Both the position numbers and the translations under genes were made by a program. 64,000 bases of DNA from Garcia nutans (lineage: Eukaryota > Streptophyta > Magnoliopsida > Malpighiales > Euphorbiaceae), in the NCBI GenBank assembly GCA_947685225.1, contig CANTUV010000014.1, positions 2,914,001 to 2,978,000 on the forward strand, written 5' to 3'. The notes beneath the pieces are model-generated. The model had not been told where the DNA came from and did not search any database. It saw only the letters and a list, made by a program, of their open reading frames with translations. This document shows, piece after piece, positions 1 to 12,678 of this stretch; position 1 is the stretch's first letter, and every line of letters starts with the position of its first letter.

Positions 1-225
1 GATGTGTCACCGTATTTTATGAAAGCAAGGACTCTTTTGTCTTCAAATTTTCACTTTATTTCTCATATTCATAGGGAGGCAAATCAAGTTGCACATTTTT
101 TAGCCTATTACAGTAGATTGAATGATATTTTTAGGTGGTTTTTATCTTTTAACTCTTTGCCAAATTACATTAAAGGGGTTGTATTGACTGATTGTATGGG
201 TCTTCCATACATTAGATTTAATTAA
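1..225 (+). pseudogene. LINE (non-LTR retrotransposon) ORF2 3' end, RNase H tail
   Basis: The window opens inside an open frame that runs to a stop at 223-225 and encodes about 73 residues. It contains IHREANQVAHFLA, the usual last block of the RNase H domain at the C-terminus of plant LINE ORF2 (reverse transcriptase) and of LINE-derived RNase H-like proteins. What follows fits a LINE 3' end: a short tail with TTAATAAAATCTGCGGTGG, then A-rich and AT/CT microsatellite DNA. Only the C-terminus is in the window, so I cannot tell whether the rest is intact. Most such copies are 5'-truncated and dead. Family assignment is confident; autonomy is unknown. Confidence 0.7.
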
Positions 226-256
226 TAAAATCTGCGGTGGTACCGTCCACCTTTAC

Positions 257-261
<5 letters not shown>

Positions 262-287
<26 letters not shown>

Positions 288-410
288 ATCTCTCTCTCTT
301 TCTCTCAAAAAAAAAAGAAAAAAATATATATATAATCTCTCTCTCTTTCTCTAAAAAAAAAAGAAAAAAAGAAAAAAAAAATATATATATATATATATAT
401 AATCTCTCTG
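262..410. repeat. Compound microsatellite (AT)n-(CT)n-A-rich
   Basis: Runs of AT (262-287), CT/TCTCTCTTTCTCT, poly-A with single G, then AT again, with the block 'AATCTCTCTCTCTTTCTCT' repeated. It lies directly downstream of the LINE fragment and probably grew from its 3' tail. Confidence 0.85.
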
Positions 411-816
411 TTCCTATGCCTATCAGAGTTCCTTTTCATTAATGTTTCATTAATCATTTTCAATGCTTTCCAATGATTCAATAATTAATTAAAACTAATA
501 CTTTATTCTAGTGGTAATATAAGGTCATTACGGAAGTGGGTATTAGAATTTGAATTTGGTTAATATTTCCTCCTACTTAATGCTATAAAAAAATACACTA
601 CATATCAAAATTTTTTTATTTTTTTAACTACTCCATTATTTTAGTATATTATACCAAATATATACCAAACATATTGCTCTAAGAGTAAAATATACCTTAA
701 GTATATTATAAATATAATAGATGTATTATGATATTTTTAAAATTAAAAGTTAAAAATATATTTTTGAAAAAAAATAATATTTTTAAAAATAATTTTATTT
801 TTTTGAATATTTTTAA
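411..816. other. AT-rich intergenic DNA
   Basis: No ORF of note, no RNA gene and no repeat that I can assign. Short runs of A and T only. Confidence 0.6.
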
Positions 817-1403
817 GGGATATTTACAAAATTAACTAAAAAATTAACATACTTTGCAATTATACGGCAGTTATTTATTTATTTATTTTCAATTATATGG
901 TGCTAAAAGTTTTTTCTTTGCAAAAATACGGAAGTTAAGTTAGACAAAAAAAATTTTAACGCTTTTCTTTTCACACGTAGATTTATTAAGACTGTACTAT
1001 GAAATAAAATAGTCTATCAGTTTATATAGTTATTTGGATCATTTAAAACAGTGGACAAAACACATTATTCTATTTTAACACAATGGATCAAAAAACACTA
1101 TATACATATATTTCTCTTACTCATTTTCTAATTTTGTAAATTTTCATAAAATTAAAAATTAATTAATTAATTAACTTAAATATAATTTATATTAACTAAT
1201 TTTAAATAATTTTTATGGTATATGTTAAATATTTTTAAAAAAATTAAATAAAATATAGAAAAGTGTGATATATATTATTATATACTTATTTTAAAAAATA
1301 AACAATATATGTTATTATATGTAATATATATCGACGTATAACTAAATATATATTACTTTTATCTTATTATTTTTTAAAATTTTAATAAATATATATATTA
1401 TTA

Positions 1404-1501
1404 TATATAACGTTACCAATATAAATTTCAAAAGAATAAAAATATAAAATTATAACTAAATATATTTTTATTCTTTTGAAATGTATGTTGGTAATGTTAT
1501 T
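1404..1501. repeat. Long inverted repeat (hairpin) inside the AT-rich repeat
   Basis: The arm at about 1404-1446 (CGTTACCAATATAAATTTCA, then AAAGAATAAAAATATA) is matched in reverse complement by about 1461-1501, with only a few mismatches across roughly 40 bp and a loop of about 14 nt. Confidence 0.8.
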
Positions 1502-3079
1502 ATATAAACTATATACTAATATATAACTAAATTTATATTACTTTTATACTCTTTTTCTCTTTTTTTCTTAAAAAATTTAACTAGTATATGTAACATATAT
1601 CATTCTTTAGTTAAAATATATGTAACATATACTCATATATTCTTATAAATAATATTATTTAGTTAAAATATATATAATATATACCTACATATATCCACAT
1701 ATAGTGTCATTCTTTGATTAAAGTATACATATACCCACATATACATATAAATTTTATTCTTTAGTTAAAGTATATATTATATATACTTGCATATATCCAT
1801 ATATATCATTTTTTTAGTTAAAATATATGTAACAATATCCACACCTATAATATTATTATTCAATTAAAGTATAAGTAATATATATTTACATATATCATTC
1901 TTTAGTTAAAATATAAGTAATATATACCAACATATATCTACAAATAACATTCTTTAATTAAACTATATGTAGCATATACCTATATATATCAACATTTACC
2001 ATTCTTCAGTTAAAGTATATGTAATATATATCTACATATACCAATAAATAATATTTTTAATTAAATTATATATAATAAATACCTACATATATCTACGTAT
2101 ATCATTTTTTTAGTTAAAGTGTATGTAATATATACCCATATATACCTACAAATGTCATTTTTTAATTAAAGTATAAGTAATATATACCCACATATGTTTA
2201 CAAATAAAATCCTTTAGTTAAAGTATATGTATACCTATATATATTCACATGTACCATTATTTAGTTAAAGTATATGTAATATATATCTACATTTGTTTAC
2301 AAATATCATTCTTTAATTAAAGTATTTGTAACATATACCTACATATATCCACATATACCATTATTTAATTAAAGTATATGTAACATAAACTCACATATAT
2401 CTAAAATATATAATTCTTTAGTTAATGTATGTGTAATATATGTCTATTTATATCTACATATATTATTTTTTTAGTTAAAATATATGTAACATATATCTAC
2501 ATATACCTACAAATATCATTATTCAGTAAAAGTATATGTAATATATACCTACAAATATCATTATTCAGCTAAAATATATGTAATATATATCTACATATAC
2601 CATTTTTTTAGTTAAAATATTTGCAACATATATCCGTATATACCTATAATATTTTCATAAAAATGAAATTATGTTATTCTTTTCAAATTTAACTCATATA
2701 TGTCTAATTATATGTAACATATACTGATATATATCAATATTTATTATTATTCTTTTTGGTATATCTAGTTATATATAATATATACTCACATATACCTACA
2801 TATCTAGTTATGTATAATATATACCCACATATATCGACATATACTCACATATATTGTTATTCTTTAGTTAAAATATATGTAATATATACTAACAAATACT
2901 AAGATATATCATATATACCTATATATACTTATTTTCTTGGAGAAAGAATATTAGTATGCAAATGCTATATCTTATTATAATAATAACTTAGTATATGAAC
3001 GTATATATAGTATATACCTACATATATGGTATATGTTACATATAATATATGATAAACATGTGTCTTATCTATAAATATA

Positions 3080-3160
3080 CGGAAGGGCAAACAATTAGGT
3101 TTTGACCAAGTCAACAGTGTTAACTGATTTCTTCTTCTTCACTGCTTGGTCAAATATCGA
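3080..3160. other. Non-repetitive island with a 10-bp inverted repeat inside the array
   Basis: A short stretch of ordinary complexity interrupts the AT-rich array. TTTGACCAAG (3101-3110) and its complement CTTGGTCAAA (3145-3154) could form a stem with a 34-nt loop. It may be a tiny inserted element. Confidence 0.4.
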
Positions 3161-4746
3161 CATAGACCAATATTATTATATATTGACAAATACCAATATA
3201 TACCTACATATATGTAATATATATTTAGTTATATGTAGCATATATCAATATATACTGATATTGTTATTTTTTAGTTAAGGTATATGTAATATATACTAAT
3301 ATATACCCACATATATTATTATTTTTTAGTTAAAGTATATATATAATATATACCGATAAATACCAACATATACCGATAGATACCAACATATACCAACAAA
3401 TGCCAATATATGCCTACATATATATAATATATATCTTGTTATATGTAACATATATTGATATATACCAATATATACCTATATTGCTATTTTTTAGTTAAAG
3501 TATATGTAATATATACTAACATATACCTACATATATTATTATTTTTTAATTAAAGTATATGTAACATATACCAATATATACCCACATATATTATTATTTT
3601 TTAGTTAAACACATATATTATTATTTTTTAGTTAAAGTGTATATAATATATACCGACATTTATCGACGTATACCTACATATATGTAACATATATATATTT
3701 AGTTATATAAAACATATACCTACATATAATATATATATATATATATATACCAACATATACAGGCATATATCGATATATATGTAATATATATTGTTAATCT
3801 TTTGCAATATATATCCACATATATTTAGTTATATATAACATATACTAACGTATATTATTATTTTTTTCAGTATATCTAGTTATATGTAATGTATACTCAT
3901 ATATAAATAAATATATAAAATAGTTATATACTGATATATATCCACATATATTAATATATATCACTTTTTTTTATAATTTTTTAATTTTGCATCATATGTT
4001 GGTATATATTTATATATGTTAGTATATATTCATATATGTCGGTATATGTTACATATATTTTAATAATATATATTAATATAGGTCAATATATATTAATATA
4101 TATTGTTATATGTTGATATATATTGAAATATGTTGCATATATTTTAACAGTATATATTGATATATATAGATGTATGTCTATATGTATATATATTACATAT
4201 ATTTTAACGATATACAGTGATATATATCAATATATGTTGATACATGTCGATATATGTTATATATATTTTAATGATATATATTGTTATATGTTGATATATA
4301 TGTTAGATTATAGAGAAATAAGAGTACATGAGTATTATATGTTTAATTTTATGTTTTTATACAAGCAGAAATTTAATATAAATATTTTAATTTAATAATT
4401 TTAAAATTTAATTTGAAATTTATCTAAAAAATAAATAGTATAAAAATACAAAAAGAAAAAAAGATTGATAAAAACTAAAAAAAACAATAGCCACATAATG
4501 AAAATATAAAAAATAAAAAATTTTATGATAATATTTTGAAACTAAAAAAATATACAATTTCCTCAAAAAAAAAAAAAAAAAAGAAAGCAATGAATGGCCA
4601 CAAATTCGTATAAAATGAAAAAAAAAAAACAGCCACAATTCCGTATAAATGAAAACAACAAAGTATGAATTTGTAAAAAAAAAAAAACTTATGGCCATAT
4701 TAATGAAATTGGAAGATGAAAAATCATAAATTGTGTAATTTCGTCT

Positions 4747-5220
4747 TTTTTTAAAGAAATCCAAACATAAAAGTTTTGGAAGGCAAAAGTTCAACTACCC
4801 TGACACAAGCCCAAAATTTATTGGGCCTATCCAAAAGAGGAAGAAATAAGTAAACCCATCATCCTAGCCGAAAGGGAGTAGACTTCATCACCCAGCGAGT
4901 TGGGCTTAACGCAGGTTTCATGCCTGTGGTCAAAATTTAACATAAATAAACTTTTTTAACATGAAAATCAAATACTATATATATTTTTAATTTTATTGGT
5001 AAAAAAAAATAGGCTAGAATAATTTTTATTTTTTGAATATATAAAGAGTTTAACTAATATTGTTATTGGCTTGTTGCCAAAATAAGATTCGGCTCCAAAA
5101 GAGAAAAAAAAAATGAAAAATGAAAACTTGAAAACAAAAAAGAAATATCAAGTTGTATTGTAGGGTGTGGATGTCATATCATGTTGATAGGTCACATTAA
5201 CGCGGTCCGATATACAATTA
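4747..5220. other. Intergenic DNA, nothing assigned
   Basis: A slightly more GC-rich patch at 4795-4935 (GGGCCTATCC, CCCAGCGAGTTGGGC) has no open frame or RNA fold that I recognise. The rest is AT-rich. Confidence 0.5.
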
Positions 5221-6091
5221 GGAAAATTTACATAATTACATAAAAAAATGATTTTTATTTTTTTAAAATACTATAAAAATTAAAAATATTTTTATTTATA
5301 TAAAAAATTAGAGCTAAATTATAAAAATATCTCATTCTTTAAAATAAAAATATTTTTTTTCAAAAATATATATTTTCTCACTGTAATCAATATTTTATTT
5401 TAAAATTTTATTTTTTTAAACTTTACTTTTAAATAAAAATATTTTAATAATTAATATTTTAAATTATTTTTCAGCATATAAAAATTTTAATTTTTTATAA
5501 AAAAAATTTTTAATTTTAATTATAAAAAATAAATAATACTCAAAAAAATATAAAAAATAAAATATATAAAAATATATTAATAAAAATCATAAAATTTATT
5601 TTTGAATAAAATTTACATATTATATAATAAAAATATATATATATATATATAATTTTATTATATAAATGTTATATAGATGTTCTATGTAAGTTTTGTCTAT
5701 GTTATGTATATGTTATATATTTATAATTTAAGTTGTATGTATTTTATGTAAAAATTGTTAAATATTGTGTGAATATTTTAAAAATAATAAAATAAAATAA
5801 ATAAAATAAAATAAATATTAAAAATATTATGTAGATGTAGTTTGTATTGTTATGTGTTTATTTTGTATATGTTTTGTATATATTTAATTTTTTTGTATAT
5901 ATATTGAAAATATGGTATTGAGTTTTTTTTTTAAATAAAAAAATATAAATAAAATAAAATCCAAAAAAATGAAAATAAAAAAATTTATATAAAGAAAAAA
6001 GAACGTTAAAAACATAAATTTAGAAATATAGTAGCGTGTGTCGTATTTTTGAAATCCAAAACTTTCGCACCGTGTACAGTGTAATTTTCTC
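5221..6091. repeat. AT-rich dispersed repeat, second family (copy 1)
   Basis: About 870 bp that matches 60502-61444 in the same orientation and order. Shared blocks include AAATTATTTTTCA-CATATAAAAAT, then TTTTATAAAAAAAATTT, then AATATTGTGTGAATATT, then ATTAAAAATATTATGTAGAT, then TTTTGTATATATT. Both copies end in an accessible, less AT-rich tail (CGCACCGTGTACAGTGTAAT here). The outer ends, GGAAAATTTACATAATTACA on the left and TGTAATTTTCTC on the right, are roughly inverted to each other. No coding capacity. Probably a non-autonomous DNA transposon of unknown superfamily. Confidence 0.6.
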
Positions 6092-9000
6092 ATATAAGTG
6101 ACAAAGCCTCCATCAGAGCTGGACATTTTCCTCCTTGTGGCGATGGCATCTTCACTGAATTATATCCTTAGTTTTTATTTTTTTAAAAATATATAAAAAA
6201 GAAAAAGATAGTTTTTAATTCACCAAATATAAAAATAAATCATTAATAAATTTTTTATTTGAAAAATCAGATTGACAATAAAAGATATTTACTATTAACA
6301 ATAAAATGGATTGTTAATAAATTATTTTTAATAATAAGTAAATGAAATCTTTTATTCTCTTTAGTTTTGAAGAGAATAGAAATACAAATTTAAAAGAGAT
6401 AAATAGTTTCTAAGTAAATATTCTTTTTTGAATAAGCTAATTAAACTTTCAAACAATAGTGTATAATGTCTTATGTCATCCTTTCTTATTTCAACTTTCA
6501 AAGAGAACGTTAAGAGTACATTAGTATAATGGCTCATATTAAATCATCATTTCATTACATATTTTTCCATTATACTCTCCCACACATTAAATTATACTCT
6601 AAAATGTATATTATTATGGATTCACAATGCACATTCCATACTACATATATTTATTTTTTAAAAAAATTAAAAATACTATTTTTTTAAAATTTTTTTTGAA
6701 AGATTATCTATTAATTGTTGATAATTTAGTATGGGAAATGAATAAGGGAAATTTAATCAATGATTATGAAATTTTGGCGGAGAGTTGGAGTTGGATAAAC
6801 TTTATATGCATATTTGCATATTTTGACCTTAATTATTCAATGTAGTTTGAGAACGATGAACAAAATGCACAGTAACTATATAAATAGAATTGAAATATCA
6901 TCCAACGTAAAATTCATCGGCTTGTGTTAAGATCCAATATATACTATTTATATGCCATTATGTTTTCTGATATGAGATTTATTTGTTTTCTCCAACAAAT
7001 AAGAGAATATGAAAAATATAATTAGAATTTTCATCCATAATGAAAAAGTAAAAATAAGAGGTTTAGAGAATTTTGAAAGATTGATAAGATGGAAAAATTG
7101 AGGAGGTGTGTATGAAAATGAGCAAATCTGAATAACAAATATCAGAGGAAGAGTGGCTGTGTAAGATTTACGGGTTCCTATGTGTGGCAGAAACCAAATA
7201 TATAATTTTACTAAGGGATATCTTAATCTTTTTCATAAAAATATATAATAAAATCATAATAAAATTACAAAAAATATCAAGTATATAATAAAATTATACA
7301 AATTTAGTATATTTATAAACTAATTATAAATTGTGATGAATATACAAATCTAATAAATCATGTATTTTTTTATTTTTTGGTAGTTTTATAAAATTATAAA
7401 ATAATTTAAAAATTAAATTCTTTATTAGGAGTCAAGCTGGATAATACCATAAAGATGATAAAGCTTTCCTACCTGTATATTTATAGAAAGCTTGAGATAT
7501 CTTATTAAGTTAAAACAGTTTCTTACCAACTGATTTATACGTTCGGTCGTCAATCCTTTATTATATTTAATTTAAATTTTAAGTTAAAAATTTTGACTTA
7601 TTATTTTAAAACATTTTTAACTTAATTAAAATTTTTAATATATGAATTATTAAATAATTTATTAACGTTATTAGACACGATTTTAATATAATATTTTTTG
7701 AAGAAAACTCTCCTAATATAATTGAAGACATTAATTAAAGTACTTAATATAATTAAAATAGCGATAAACTTAAAAAATATATGTATAATTTTAACATCCT
7801 AAACATCAAATAAGGTTAATTTCTAGAAAGTCAATTAAAAAAAGTAGACGGAGAAAATATAGTTTCTACCAGATGTTCAGAATCAGAACCTAAAAAAGCC
7901 ATGCACATCATATAAAGTGCGCTTAAGTCTAGCAGACTGCAATAATGGAAAAAAATAAACAAGAAAATAATACAAAAATTTATATAGTCTGGGTATATGA
8001 CTTATATTAAAGGATATGAAAAAAAATACCTTTTTCTATAAAGAATCAGTACAAAGGCATAATATATAAATGTTAATATTAACCTAAAAACAAACAATAC
8101 AAAGTAGAAACCAAATCAAATGTGAAAAATCTCACATTTAAAATATATAAACAAAATGATTCTATTAATATAAAAATAGATTATCCAATCTTAATAGTTA
8201 ATTTTTAAGATTGACATTTTTAAATTTATATTAAGAAGAATTTAATCTAAATTAATGTTAAAAAATTAAAAAATAAATAATTCTAATACAAAATATTTAT
8301 ATGTAATTCAAGTTGATCGCTTCAAAATATATAATGTAAAATAAACTAGATTTTTACCGAGATCTCAATGAAATTTTTTTTCAGGCCAAACTCTCAAAAT
8401 TTCAAATCGAGTTGTAAAATTGAATCATCACAAAAGTTTAAATTATTCAGCGAATTAATATAAGTAATCAACGCTTTGGATTGTAATTAGATCTATCCAA
8501 GAATCACATATATATTGTTTGTTTTGATGTAATTGGAGAGAAAAGAAAGTAAAAGAAACATAATTTCTCTCGATTGTTATTATTTTTATGTTTAATTGAG
8601 AAGAAAAATATAATTTTTCAAGAGAAATAATTCTTTTTAAATGTCTAAAATAATTTCACCTAAATGGTGAGAAAAGAGGAGAAATTATAAAAATATATCT
8701 TACAGATTTAATTTTTTATTTAAATTATGAAGGAGAAATCATATTTTTCTCATTATTTAATTAAAGTTATCAAACACATTAAAAGAAATTATTATTATTT
8801 TTCTTTTCTACTCATTTTCTTGATTAAAGTAATTCAATTTCTCTTGTTCAAATTAGTAACCAAACAAAGTATCAAACTTGAGTTTGATCCATAATTTTTT
8901 TATAAATTATGGATTGTGGTTCATCAGCATGAATAAGTCTAATTATTATATTAATTAATTTATTGTCGACTAATAAATTTAATCTATATTTTATACCTTA

Positions 9001-9313
9001 TTAATTTAAATATAAATTTAACATTCAATTTTTGTTCTATTTTTTGTGTGAATAATTCGCATTTAATTAAGTTTACACGTATAAAAATAAGTTAGTGGTA
9101 CACCATTTTTCTCTTTAAGAAACCTGCTAATGAAAACAAGTGCATTTATGTCTTTTGGCAAATCCAGTAGCTCCAAAGGGGATTTCACTCCAAAACTCCA
9201 GACTTTTTGTGCCTAAGTTAGGCCGTGATCCTCAGAGGGCCGGTATGTGCTAGTTTGTACGGAAGGATAGAGGGGTTCTTGAAAATTTAATTTCGGAAGA
9301 CTAGCAGAAAGAA
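6092..9313. other. AT-rich intergenic DNA
   Basis: Scanned on both strands. Only short low-complexity ORFs were seen, for example near 6627-6845, without a recognisable domain or codon bias. No RNA gene or clear repeat. The segment 9130-9313 is more balanced in base composition and may be a relic of something coding, but its frames are broken. Confidence 0.5.
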
Positions 9314-9321
9314 GCTGATGC

Positions 9322-9803
9322 CAGTGGCGGAATTGGGGGCTGCACCCCCTCAGCCATATACATATATATATATACACACACATTCATTTACAAATATATG
9401 AATTTATATTTATATATAAATTTACATATATTCATTTATATGTTTAAATTTAAATAAATTTTATACATAATATATATAAATATATGAATTTAAATAAATT
9501 TTATTTTAATTCATAAAATTTTCACTAAAATTCATATATACATAAATAATTGACTATTTTGTGTATTATACGGAGAAAGATATGTTTTTAAAAATTGAAA
9601 ATAAAACTATATATTGTGCAATATTTTCAAAATATGTAAATTCTTAGGATATAATCATAATCTCTTAGACGTAATCGATCTAATAACACAAATTAATTGT
9701 TTAACTACTATAATATTAAATGTTTAATTTTATAGTAAACTTGTCTGTAATTTTTTCTATAAAAATTTAATCCTCCCTCAATAAATTTCTAGTTCTGTCA
9801 CTA
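9322..9803. mobile_element. hAT-like miniature transposon (MITE)
   Basis: Left end CAGTGGCGGAATTGGGGG and right end CTAGTTCTGTCACTA are imperfect inverted repeats. They belong to the common plant terminus CAGNGGCGGA...TCCGCCACTG, with a GGGGGC...ACCCCCT block just inside the left end. The interior is AT-rich and non-coding. The flanking 8-mers GCTGATGC (9314-9321) and GCCGATAT (9804-9811) agree at 5 of 8 positions, a possible decayed 8-bp target duplication as in hAT elements. The superfamily is inferred from termini only. Confidence 0.5.
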
Positions 9804-10042
9804 GCCGATATTACTTCCCATTCAATCTCGTGATTTTCATTTTTGTTGTGAAGAAGTTTTGCAATCCTTACCTTCTCGTTGCTAATATTATTCTTTATTT
9901 GGATCCACTTTTTATCTTTTACAATGTTGTGCATAACAGCTCCCATGGCTATTTTAATCAAAGTACCGAGCAGATACTGTGTATTTATATTGGGTATCGG
10001 TCGATCCCATATTTTAGCAAGGTTTATGATGCTTATCCTCAT
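9767..10042 (-). other. Unrecognised 91-codon open frame, probably a relic
   Basis: An open frame on the minus strand with normal amino-acid composition (WDRPIPNINTQYLLGTLIKI near its N-terminus). Its 3' end lies inside the hAT-like element's right terminus, so its present stop is not original. I do not recognise the family. It could be a fragment of a mobile-element ORF or of a captured gene. The region 9804-10239 between the MITE and the Gypsy LTR is otherwise without a gene. Confidence 0.2.
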
Positions 10043-10239
10043 TAATCTCTTTCTAGAGCCTTAATCAGTTTGTCATCTATGGGTATTTTCTAGGTCTTTA
10101 ATCCTTGAATTGTGTCACAATGGTTCCGTTCTTAGTTTTCATTCATTTTTCCTGTGCTGGAGGTCCTCTTATGGCTTTTTCTCTTATTTATTTGGCCAAA
10201 GGATCGTTTGGAGTTAGATCCACTTTTGTGGTGTTGGAG

Positions 10240-10385
10240 TGATAAGTGCATAATGAATATATATTTTCCATCATTTTTATGAAATTAAGTTGAATTTGCT
10301 TATTCTAAGCTTAATTATATATTCTATTTGCATTATTTTTTAGTTAAGCTTAGTTTTAATTAATTTATTATAGGACCCTAACAAG
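10240..10385 (+). mobile_element. 5' LTR remnant of an Athila/Tat-like Gypsy element
   Basis: Begins TGATAAGTGCATAATGAATA and aligns at high identity with the first ~145 bp of the LTR at 18131. Shared blocks are TTATTCTAAGCTTAATTAT and TTTTAGTTAAGCTTAGTTTT, up to TAGGACCCTA. Beyond about 10385 the similarity stops, whereas the 3' LTR goes on for another 1.4 kb. The 5' LTR is therefore either internally deleted or fused directly to the internal region. Confidence 0.6.
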
Positions 10386-10695
10386 AGTTGTAGTGTCTGT
10401 CGTAATTGCGACAGACCTTTGAAAAAAAATCTGGGTGTAGCACGATCGTGCTGCCACAATGTGCAGTCTCTGTCGCGATGACGATGAGGCTGAAGAAATT
10501 TTTTTTTTTCAAACATACATAAACACATTCAACCCCTTCTCTCTCCTCCCTTATCTTTTCTTCTTCTTTTTCTCTCTCACAACCCCAATCTCTCTTTCCA
10601 AATCCACTCAAATCTTTCCAAAATCTACTCAATTTCTTCCTTAATCCAACAAATACTTACCAAATCTACTTTACCACTACTCAAATCTTCCAATA

Positions 10696-11947
10696 ATGGC
10701 TTCAAGATTGAAAAGTATTGCAAATAAATCAACATCAAGGAAATGCAAGGAGAAAATTTCAAGTTATTCAAGGGACAAGGTAGATATATCTTTCCATCTT
10801 GATGCTTTTTTTCCTATTTATAATAAAAAATAAGGTAAGAAATTTCTCTCTCTTTGTATGAGAAATGTTACTCCTTGTAGATATTTTAGCCATGGTATTT
10901 TTTAGCATTTGGGCATTGATGATAGAATGAAACAATTGTTTGGTAGATTAAGTTGAGAGAAATTAGTACAAAATAGATATAGCACTTATAAAGAACTAAC
11001 TCTTGAATTCTTTACAACCCTTAAAATGTCAAAATCTAAAGATAAAAATTTAGAGTGTAGAATATTTGGTGTGGATTATGTAACTGATCATGATGTTATG
11101 TTTAAAGATTTAGGCTTGCCTAAAGGAGGTGCTAGTACTCATTCTAAAAAATTTAACGTTGATAAATTCTGAAAAAATTTAACTGGGTTTGATTCATTCA
11201 ACATCAGAAATGCATCTAATGGATTGATTCGTGATCATAGTTTATTGTATTGCATAAATTTATGTATCATTTTGTGTTTGGTAAAAAAGAAAGTAATAGA
11301 GTATCGGTTCAAGAATTGTTTATATTGTATTATGCCTATAAGAATAAGAAAGTGTCTACAACATATTATATTTTTCAAAGTTTGATATTTATTGCTCAAT
11401 ATCCCAAGAGTACCATTGCATTAGGTCATATTGTTACTGAATTGACAACTTATTTTAATATTTTTGATCCTAATAATATTTCAATGAAGTGTATTAGTAG
11501 AGAATCATATTCATTTGACACATTATGTCGTGCAGAGATTTTGGATGCAAGCAGTAAATTGAAGGATCCCACAACAAGAAGGTGCTTCAAAAACTTAGTA
11601 TAAGGAAGTTCTAGCAGTGCTCCACCTAGTGACCAACCAACTAATGAAGATGAGAAAAATAAGGAAGAGGAAAGTAATGAGGAAGAAGGTGACAATGACG
11701 AGCAAGGATGGCGACGGATTTTAAAGCGGCTCGATAAAATGGACGACACAAACAAGCAAATGAGCTTGCAGTTGAATATTATGGAGGAGCAGCAGAGGCA
11801 ATATGGAGATCAGTTAGGGTCCATGAAATGAAGAATTATCAACATGAAAAGAAGCCAGACTTATCATAATTACAAGCTAATGAAATATATTGAACTTTCG
11901 GGATTGTCTGTTCCTTCTCTGACTCTATCACCTCCATCGTCGCCATA
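10696..11947 (+). pseudogene. Athila ORF1-like (putative plant transposon protein) pseudogene
   Basis: The likely start is the ATG at 10696, after a long CT-rich leader; it gives MASRLKSIANKSTSRKCKEK and then soon hits a stop. Downstream, successive frames carry pieces typical of the Athila ORF1 / plant transposon protein family: a block with KELTLEFFTTLK near 11000, a 117-codon stretch at 11250-11603 with FGKKESNRVSVQELFILYY, then a Glu-rich acidic tail and a short coiled-coil-like segment with RLDKMDDTNKQMSLQLNIME near 11730-11800. Several stops and frameshifts separate the pieces (for example a TGA near 11170). The role of this family in the element is not established. Family call is moderate; inactivation is clear. 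Confidence 0.5.
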
Positions 11948-12678
11948 ACTCAGGGAAACTTTCATGCCTTATCTCATGTTCTTATCATATTTTCTTTTTC
12001 TTATTATTTGTGTGTGATCTTGTTTGTGGTAGATTATTTTTTATTGAGGACAATGAAAATATTAAGTGTGAGAGGAGAGTAGTTAGTTTAATTTATTTTT
12101 CTAATATTTGGTTATTTTGTTTGATTTTTGTTTTAGTTTAGTTATAAAAAAATTCAATTTTTTTTTCAATTTTCTGTTTGTTTGTTTTACATTAGATTTG
12201 TTTAGGTTGCTTTTTATTTTAATTTTTATTTAATTTAATTTTTTTTATTTTGTACTAAATTTAATTTTCAGTTTTTAATAAATATTAAAATCTATTTTAC
12301 TCCTATTTTTCAATCTATTGGGCTAATTTTGATCCCTACTTGTTCTTTATTTGTTATTGAGTGTGTTAATTATTGTTATTTTAGATTTCAACATGATAAT
12401 TGAACTCTGTTTAGCTAGATTAAAATACTTTTTGTTTATTTTTAATTTAATATATGGAATGAATGAGGTTATGACCTTGAAAAACTTTGCAAATTAAGAG
12501 CACTTATTTTTTAAAAGAATAGTTAAAATTATTTTTATCATAGTCTTTTGAGTAATATAATAGATTCTTCAATTAATATGTATCACTAAGATAGTAAATT
12601 GTTTAATTATATGAGGATATTCTTAGCCGATGATATCTCCACAGATCATTCCTCTGATTTAGGAACAGATTACAATTA

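Larger units (their letters stand above)
817..4746. repeat. Large AT-rich dispersed repeat with degenerate minisatellite core (copy 1)
   Basis: Almost 4 kb of very AT-rich DNA. The core (about 1600-3700) repeats a degenerate unit of roughly 50-65 bp built from TTTAGTTAAAGTATATGTAA followed by TATACCTACATATATC-like steps. The last 450 bp (about 4290-4746) matches 47290-47772 closely: both have GAGAAATAAGAGTACAT, then AGTATTATATGTTTAATT, then CACATAATGAAAATATAAAA, and both end near GTGTAATTT. The right end (GTGTAATTTCGTC) and left end (GGATATTTACAAAATTAAC) look like degenerate inverted termini. This suggests a mobile non-autonomous element rather than a simple satellite. Short ORFs inside are low-complexity Tyr/Ile chains and not genes. 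Confidence 0.6.

Noticed and set aside
4123..4395. Open frame rich in Tyr/Ile/Asp in the AT-rich array
   Set aside because: It is the translation of the ATATAT/GATATATA repeat, not a gene.
4420..4794. 124-codon minus-strand open frame
   Set aside because: Phe/Tyr/Leu chain from A/T-rich repeat DNA; the matching copy at 47.4-47.8 kb does not keep the frame.
11450..11755. Minus-strand 101-codon frame in the Gypsy ORF1 region
   Set aside because: Complement of the plus-strand ORF1-like relic, including its acidic tail.
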